From contig CAMDMC010000043.1 of NCBI GenBank assembly GCA_945901825.1, positions 1 to 9,992 of the forward strand: DNA of 9,992 nucleotides. The letters are read 5' to 3'. Below, piece by piece: positions 6,183 to 9,992 of the stretch. Each line of letters opens with the position of its first letter. The stretch's first letter is position 1. The position numbers were made by a program, and so were the translations under genes. The notes under the pieces are model-generated. The model was not told where the DNA came from, made no database searches, and saw nothing but the letters and a program-made list of their open reading frames with translations. This DNA is from Bordetella parapertussis. GTDB lineage: Bacteria; Pseudomonadota; Gammaproteobacteria; Burkholderiales; Burkholderiaceae_A.

Positions 6183-6985
6183 GACCGCTTCTCTGCGGAG
6201 CCTTGTTGCTGTCGAGTTCCGTAATGGTGAACAAGAACAGCGGCGACAAGACCAACACAAATCGAAAGCAGAAGCCCTAAATTCATGGGAAGACTAAGAG
6301 AAAGGAGCGCGGTTATGGATGCCACAGCGACACAAGCCAGCCCCGCCTTGTCGCGAATCATGGGCATCAAAACGGCTAAAACGGCAAGAGCCGCCAAAAA
6401 GGCCAGGCCTGAGTCGGCAGGAAGCTGCGCTGTCAGCCAGATACCTAGAACAGAGGCAGTCTGCCAAGAGACCCAGCTCATCAGGCTGCCCATACGAAAG
6501 TAGATCACCGGGTCGAAATCGGGCGGCGGTGACGCCACGCGACGGTTCACGCTGGCAGCCACAATATCGGTAATGAAGGAGCCGTGCAGCAGGCGGCTTT
6601 TTAAGGTTAGCGAGGCCATCCAGTCTCGGTGGGCCAAGGCATAAATAACGAACCGCAAGTTAATCACAAAGGCCGTAATCCATATCAGCCAAAGCGGGGC
6701 CGCGACTGCAATAAGTGGAAGGGAGGCCAGTTGTGCTGTGCCAGCGTAGACAATAAAGGTCATACCGATGGCCTGCCAAGGCGTCAAACCCGACTCCACC
6801 ATGGCAATACCGGTCACGCAGCCCCAGGTAGCCATCGCCAGCATTCCGGGTGCAAGATCGATGAAGGCGAGACGGGCGCTTGGATGTGCGAGGAAGGAGG
6901 CCCAGTTAAAAGGCTGGCGCAATGGAGTCTTTAAGGTGGTTTTTAACTTGTGAACGATACCTGAACCTCGGTCTGCTTTGAACAA
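6179..6985 (-). CDS. azlC: AzlC-type branched-chain amino acid exporter large subunit
   Basis: A hydrophobic permease of up to 268 residues. Family hallmarks are VYAGTAQL (79-86) and NLRFVIYALAHRDWMA (109-124), followed by further membrane helices at about 170-190, 195-212, 215-232 and 235-255. AzlC pairs with AzlD to export branched-chain amino acids, and azlD follows directly with a GTGA overlap, so the two form one operon. The start is uncertain. The longest form begins with TTG at 6985, with no convincing Shine-Dalgarno, and another TTG lies at codon 22. The first 36 residues are polar and poorly conserved, whereas the family match starts near SARLAFIDLAPGMLAMATW. The gene is divergent from the DUF2784 gene, with 115 bases between them that must hold both promoters. 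No Lrp-type regulator is adjacent. Confidence 0.88.
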   Translation of the reverse strand: MFKADRGSGIVHKLKTTLKTPLRQPFNWASFLAHPSARLAFIDLAPGMLAMATWGCVTGIAMVESGLTPWQAIGMTFIVYAGTAQLASLPLIAVAAPLWLIWITAFVINLRFVIYALAHRDWMASLTLKSRLLHGSFITDIVAASVNRRVASPPPDFDPVIYFRMGSLMSWVSWQTASVLGIWLTAQLPADSGLAFLAALAVLAVLMPMIRDKAGLACVAVASITALLSLSLPMNLGLLLSICVGLVAAVLVHHYGTRQQQGSAEKRS

Positions 6986-7100
6986 GATGCGTTGTCCGCT
7001 CGACCCTTAAGGCCTGAGCTTAGGGGATTCACGTGTTGCTTCTTTTGAGGCTGATAAGGTTTCAGCTTCGAACTATGCTCAAGGTAAGGCACTGCAGCGA

Positions 7101-7466
7101 ATGGGACATCTACTTGCAGATATTGTTCTGGGCTTGCATCTTGCAATTGCAGTTTTCATAACCACTGGCTTAGTCCTGATTCCCTTGGGTGGCTACAGGG
7201 GTTGGCTTTGGGTTAGAAACCGCCGTCTTCGGCTGCTGCACGCGGGCCTTATGGTCTTTGTTGCGATGGAGGCCTTGCTTGGTATTGCATGCCCACTTAC
7301 TGTGCTGGAATCGGCTCTTCGTCAACAAGAAGCCCCGGACTACTTTCTTGCCGACCTCATGCATCGCCTTCTTTATTGGAATGCACCGATTGAACTCTTC
7401 CTGGCTCTCTACCTTGTTTGTGCGCTCTGGGTCTTGGTTCTGTGGCGTTGGGTACCACCGCTATGA
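7101..7466 (+). CDS. DUF2784 family membrane protein
   Basis: A 121-residue inner-membrane protein. The N-terminal LADIVLGLHLAIAVFITTG (5-23) and the central block GIACPLTVLESALRQQ (61-76) fit DUF2784, small proteins of unknown function whose family block reads roughly CPLTPLEN. Four hydrophobic helices are visible: about 5-29, 47-66, 83-99 and 98-117. An Arg-rich loop (RNRRLRLLH, 39-47) probably faces the cytoplasm. The ATG at 7101 is preceded at a distance by AAGG repeats (AAGGTAAGG, about 12 bases or more away), a weak ribosome binding site. It is transcribed away from azlC. A hairpin at 7516-7531 may end its transcript. Confidence 0.85.
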   Translation: MGHLLADIVLGLHLAIAVFITTGLVLIPLGGYRGWLWVRNRRLRLLHAGLMVFVAMEALLGIACPLTVLESALRQQEAPDYFLADLMHRLLYWNAPIELFLALYLVCALWVLVLWRWVPPL

Positions 7467-7479
7467 GGGTCTTTGGAGT

Positions 7480-7531
7480 CGCTCTTTTAACGAGCGCTGG
7501 GTTGCACACGCAATAGGCACGTTGTCGTGCC
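7480..7531 (+). terminator. Two small hairpins after the DUF2784 gene, possible terminator
   Basis: CGCTC (7480-7484) pairs with GAGCG (7492-7496). Further on, GGCACG (7516-7521) pairs with CGTGCC (7526-7531) around a TTGT loop. CTTAAAATA follows, with no true T-run, so termination is only plausible. The second stem lies 20 bases before the small open frame at 7552. Confidence 0.35.
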
Positions 7532-7551
7532 CTTAAAATAGGGGCTTTGTA

Positions 7552-7674
7552 ATGAAAACCAAACACAAAGAGGGCGAGGGCGCCATGGATGTGATGATGA
7601 TTATTGGGAAACTCGAAATTACGCTGCTCTTTCTTTTTGTGTGGCGTGCCTGGGAGCTTGGCGAGTTTATTTAG
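7552..7674 (+). CDS. Possible 40-residue single-helix membrane protein
   Basis: The frame runs from ATG 7552 to TAG 7672-7674. AGGGG-like bases (GGGG at 7541-7544) sit seven bases before the ATG, good Shine-Dalgarno spacing. The predicted peptide has a charged start (MKTKHKEGEG) followed by one hydrophobic helix (MIIGKLEITLLFLFVWRAW). An internal ATG at 7585 would give a shorter form. Its end overlaps the last bases of the convergent gene on the - strand. I recognise no family. The ribosome binding site plus a membrane helix make it more likely than chance. Confidence 0.4.
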   Translation: MKTKHKEGEGAMDVMMIIGKLEITLLFLFVWRAWELGEFI

Positions 7675-8132
7675 GAATGTCGCCGCTGAATCTGCGTGAC
7701 TGAGATATTTCTGCGCCCGGGGTAGATTTTTCGAAGGGCCGCCTCGGCAGCCCTGGGGCAGTCTCCATAGACCTGCATAGTCACTGTTTCGTTGCACGGG
7801 CTATCTGCCTGCTCACTACCCTCGTAGTCAAATGAGACATCTGAGTAATGCCAGGTGACCTTGGGCCTTGCGGCAAGGCTGGAGCGTCGGCGCTTGCGCG
7901 AGTGCGCAGCCGCCTTGCTTTGAAACTGGCTTGCATCTTGGCTGTCACCCGACGGGTCCAATAAAAAAAGAAGCCTCAGGACAACAACAGTGGCAAGAAA
8001 CCAGTACGACCCGAAGAATACCGACGCGAAGACTAGGGCAAATAAGCTCAGGCCTGCTATGACTTGGAAAGCGGACGGACGGTTAATGGAGGGGACATGT
8101 TCGAACTGTGCGCGAACCCAAGACGCAATCAT
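7671..8132 (-). CDS. Hypothetical membrane protein with soluble C-terminal part
   Basis: A 153-residue protein I do not recognise. The N-terminus is short and amphipathic. One long or two tight hydrophobic helices follow at about residues 22-59 (FQVIAGLSLFALVFASVFF, then YWFLATVVVLRLLFLL). Next is an Arg/Lys/Ser-rich linker (RKRRRSS, 79-85), consistent with the cytoplasmic side. The C-terminal 60 residues look folded, with TVTMQVYGDCPRAAEAAL (117-134) and two cysteines (113, 125). The ATG at 8132 has no clear ribosome binding site. It is divergent from the MATE gene, with 97 bases between, and overlaps the small + strand frame at its 3' end. Codon and GC usage look like the neighbouring housekeeping genes rather than the AT-richer island. 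Confidence 0.65.
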   Translation of the reverse strand: MIASWVRAQFEHVPSINRPSAFQVIAGLSLFALVFASVFFGSYWFLATVVVLRLLFLLDPSGDSQDASQFQSKAAAHSRKRRRSSLAARPKVTWHYSDVSFDYEGSEQADSPCNETVTMQVYGDCPRAAEAALRKIYPGRRNISVTQIQRRHS

Positions 8133-8229
8133 GAGTAAATGATAAATTCCGGGTTTCCCGTTCGCTTAAAGCACCCCCACGGGCTCTATGTGTTTTTCTT
8201 AGTAATTTCCCTAGGTACCACCACCCTTT

Positions 8230-9630
8230 ATGCTCCCCGCTAGCCGCATTGATGCACAGGGTCAGCCCGTGATCGACCTCTGGGCTATTCTGAAAATTGC
8301 TTTCCCCCTTTTTATCCAGGCGGGCCTGCAGGCTGCCTTGAATCTTATCGATACATGGTTTATCGGCCGCATCAGCGTTGAGGCGCTGGCTGGCGTAGGA
8401 GGTGTCTATTGGCTGGTTCTCGGCCTGCTTTTCTTTTTAACGGGTATCGGTATGGCGGTGCAAACCCGCGCCGCGCAGTTTTACGGGGCGGGCAGGCGAG
8501 CCGACGCCGCGGCCGAGGTTTGGTCTGGTCTTTATATTGCATTGGTTGCCATCCCTCTGTGCCTAGTCCTTGCCTGGCTCGGCCAATTTCTGGTCCCCGT
8601 TTTGGGCGTCTCGTCTGCCATTCAAGAGCAGGCCCTTGCGTATTGGAGTCCTCGCGTTTGGGGCGGCCCCTTCATCATCGCCGAGACAGCTGTGCTTGCC
8701 TTTTTTATGGGAATTGGCCGAGTCAAGCTGGCCTTAGTGGTCAATGTTTTTATTCTCGTGGTGAACACCTTGCTTAACGCGGTCTTTGTCTTTGCTCTTG
8801 GCTTTGGAGTGGAGGGTATCGCCTGGGCCACCACATTTTCGATTGGCGCAGGCCTTATTTTTGCTCGTGTCTTGTTCCTCTCGCCTTCGATGCGCGCCAA
8901 TTACAACTCCCACAAGGCCTGGCGACTCCGCCCTGTTGCCATGAAGGGCCTGCTCTTTCTTGGACTTCCCATTGGTTTTTCAATTGGGGTCGATATTTTA
9001 GGGTTTGCCGTTTTTCAGGCGATGATGACAAGGCTTGGCGCTATTGAGGGGGCGGCCTCGCAGGTCGTCATTATGCTCACCTCCGCTGCTTTCTTACCTG
9101 CCGTAGGGCTTGGTAAGGCTGGTACTACCCTCGTGGGGCAGTCCATTGGCGCAGGCGAATACGCATGGGCCCGGCGCCTTGGTAATCGTGTTATTGCGCT
9201 ATCGGTTATTTATATGTTCTTGTTTGGTCTGCTACTTGCGTTCTTTGGCCAGCAATTGGTGACGTGGTTTATTTCACCTGACGACCCATCCGCTCTGGCC
9301 TTAATTGCGCTTGGGACCCAGCTTGCGTTGATTGCCGCCTTCTATCAGGTCTTTGATGGCCTGCATCTAGGCGCGGTCTTTTGTCTGCGAGGGGCCGGGG
9401 ACGCCAAAACACCAGCCCTGGTTTTGTTTGTTCTGTCCTGGGGCTTCTTTATTCCGCTTACCTATGTGCTTACCTTTGAACCCGGTCAGGGCTGGTTCAG
9501 CTCGCTTCCTTCCCTGGGCTATGGCGCCGTTGGAGGTTGGTGGGCTGCAAATGTTTATATCCTCGTACTCTCGATCTTTCTGGCCTGGCGCTGGTGGAAG
9601 GGCGCGGTCTTCCAGAGGGTTATGGCGTGA
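8230..9630 (+). CDS. MATE family efflux transporter
   Basis: A 466-residue, 12-helix inner-membrane protein of the MATE family, exporting organic cations or drugs in exchange for Na+ or H+. The two MatE halves are visible. The first starts at ILKIAFPLFIQAGLQ (20-34) with LIDTWFIGRISVEALAG (39-55). The second starts at GFSIGVDILGFAVFQAMM (249-266) with VGLGKAGTTLVGQSIGAGE (292-310). The late conserved block FDGLHLGAVFCLRGAGDAKT (375-394) is present. Length is typical for the family, so it looks intact. The ATG at 8230 has only a weak ribosome binding site but gives the expected N-terminus. Its TGA overlaps the GTG of recC. The substrate cannot be read from the sequence; the recC partner gives no obvious hint. 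Confidence 0.92.
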   Translation: MLPASRIDAQGQPVIDLWAILKIAFPLFIQAGLQAALNLIDTWFIGRISVEALAGVGGVYWLVLGLLFFLTGIGMAVQTRAAQFYGAGRRADAAAEVWSGLYIALVAIPLCLVLAWLGQFLVPVLGVSSAIQEQALAYWSPRVWGGPFIIAETAVLAFFMGIGRVKLALVVNVFILVVNTLLNAVFVFALGFGVEGIAWATTFSIGAGLIFARVLFLSPSMRANYNSHKAWRLRPVAMKGLLFLGLPIGFSIGVDILGFAVFQAMMTRLGAIEGAASQVVIMLTSAAFLPAVGLGKAGTTLVGQSIGAGEYAWARRLGNRVIALSVIYMFLFGLLLAFFGQQLVTWFISPDDPSALALIALGTQLALIAAFYQVFDGLHLGAVFCLRGAGDAKTPALVLFVLSWGFFIPLTYVLTFEPGQGWFSSLPSLGYGAVGGWWAANVYILVLSIFLAWRWWKGAVFQRVMA

Positions 9631-9992
9631 GTCATAACCATAAGGCTCAGCACGGCAGCCACCAGGGTGGTTTTGCCCTCGTAAGGTCCAACGATCTAAG
9701 CCAGTTACGTGAACTCCTTATTCAGTTTGTGCAAGCCAATGCCTTGCCACCCTTGCATGCGGAGACCATCCTCGTGCAAAGCAATGGTCTTGCCCAGTGG
9801 TTGCGTCTTGGCTTTGCGCAAGCCCAGGGCTGTGCCACAGGACTTAATTTTAGTTTCCCCTCGCGCTTCATCTGGGAGGCCTACCGCGCGGTCCTTGGGC
9901 ACAACAATGTTCCAAGCCAGTCAAGTCTCGACCGATCAAGCCTTGTCTGGCGGCTCATGCGGGTTCTGCCTGACTTTCTGCAGCAACCTTAC
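9627..9992 (+). CDS. recC: RecC, exodeoxyribonuclease V gamma subunit, N-terminal part
   Basis: The frame starts at GTG 9627 and runs open for 122 codons to the window end, so only the start of an approximately 1,100-residue protein is seen. Recognisable RecC features are FALVRSNDLSQLRELL (16-31), ETILVQSNGLAQWLRLGFAQ (46-65), NFSFPSRFIWEAYRAVL (74-90) and SLVWRLMRVLP (105-115). They match the N-terminal Chi-scanning helicase-like domain of RecC (LVQS.GMAQWL and F.LPASFIW in enterobacteria). RecC joins RecB and RecD in the enzyme that processes double-strand ends and degrades linear foreign DNA. The GTG overlaps the MATE stop as GTGA, so translation is probably coupled. recB and recD would be expected downstream, outside the window. 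The first 15 residues are His-rich and may be poorly conserved. Confidence 0.9.
   Translation, partial: MSHNHKAQHGSHQGGFALVRSNDLSQLRELLIQFVQANALPPLHAETILVQSNGLAQWLRLGFAQAQGCATGLNFSFPSRFIWEAYRAVLGHNNVPSQSSLDRSSLVWRLMRVLPDFLQQPY

Noticed and set aside
6183..6260. Upstream extension of AzlD from 6260
   Set aside because: The extra 26 residues are Cys/Arg-rich and lie inside azlC; GTG 6182 with its GTGA overlap is the better start.
7357..7797. 146-codon - strand frame between the DUF2784 and unknown genes
   Set aside because: It overlaps the DUF2784 3' end and the better-supported - strand gene in another frame, and its composition is not protein-like.

Overview
The window looks like chromosome of a Gram-negative proteobacterium, perhaps a betaproteobacterium. 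This is a low-confidence guess from the RecC-type exonuclease, the AzlC/AzlD exporter pair and moderate GC; no taxonomic marker is decisive. A hand count gives 37 G/C in 60 bases at 8641-8700 (right side) and 27 of 60 at 3241-3300 (defence-like block), so the left part is more AT-rich, as expected for acquired DNA.

Layout. A complete tRNA-Asn(GTT) at 70-145, with its own promoter and terminator, is followed by about 5.6 kb of accessory DNA. In order this holds: a relic of a NERD-domain/UvrD-type helicase (386-831) with only the two ends recognisable; an HNH endonuclease on the + strand (853-1827) whose N-terminus resembles the DNA-sulfur-binding domain of phosphorothioate-dependent enzymes; and, converging on it from the - strand, a two-gene operon made of a SAM-dependent methyltransferase (4536-3907) overlapping a 660-residue protein with an N-terminal PD-(D/E)XK-like nuclease and a DUF2075 helicase-like ATPase (3932-1950). 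A DUF4236 membrane-anchored protein (4788-5099) follows, then a hairpin-rich degraded stretch (5165-5340) and the C-terminal part of an Rpn/PDDEXK_2 nuclease with DUF4351 (5305-5829).

From about 5859 on the genes are ordinary. They are an azlC-azlD branched-chain amino acid exporter on the - strand (6985-5859, GTGA-coupled), a DUF2784 membrane protein (7101-7466), a possible 40-residue membrane protein (7552-7674), an unknown membrane protein on the - strand (8132-7671), a MATE-family transporter (8230-9630), and the start of recC (9627 to beyond the window end), coupled to the MATE gene by a GTGA overlap.

Functionally, nuclease, nuclease-helicase and methyltransferase genes next to a tRNA, among relics of related genes, form a plausible defence island. 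The methyltransferase/PDDEXK-DUF2075 pair, with or without the opposing HNH gene, is the best candidate here for an undescribed system. No integrase, insertion sequence, CRISPR array or duplicated tRNA end was seen.
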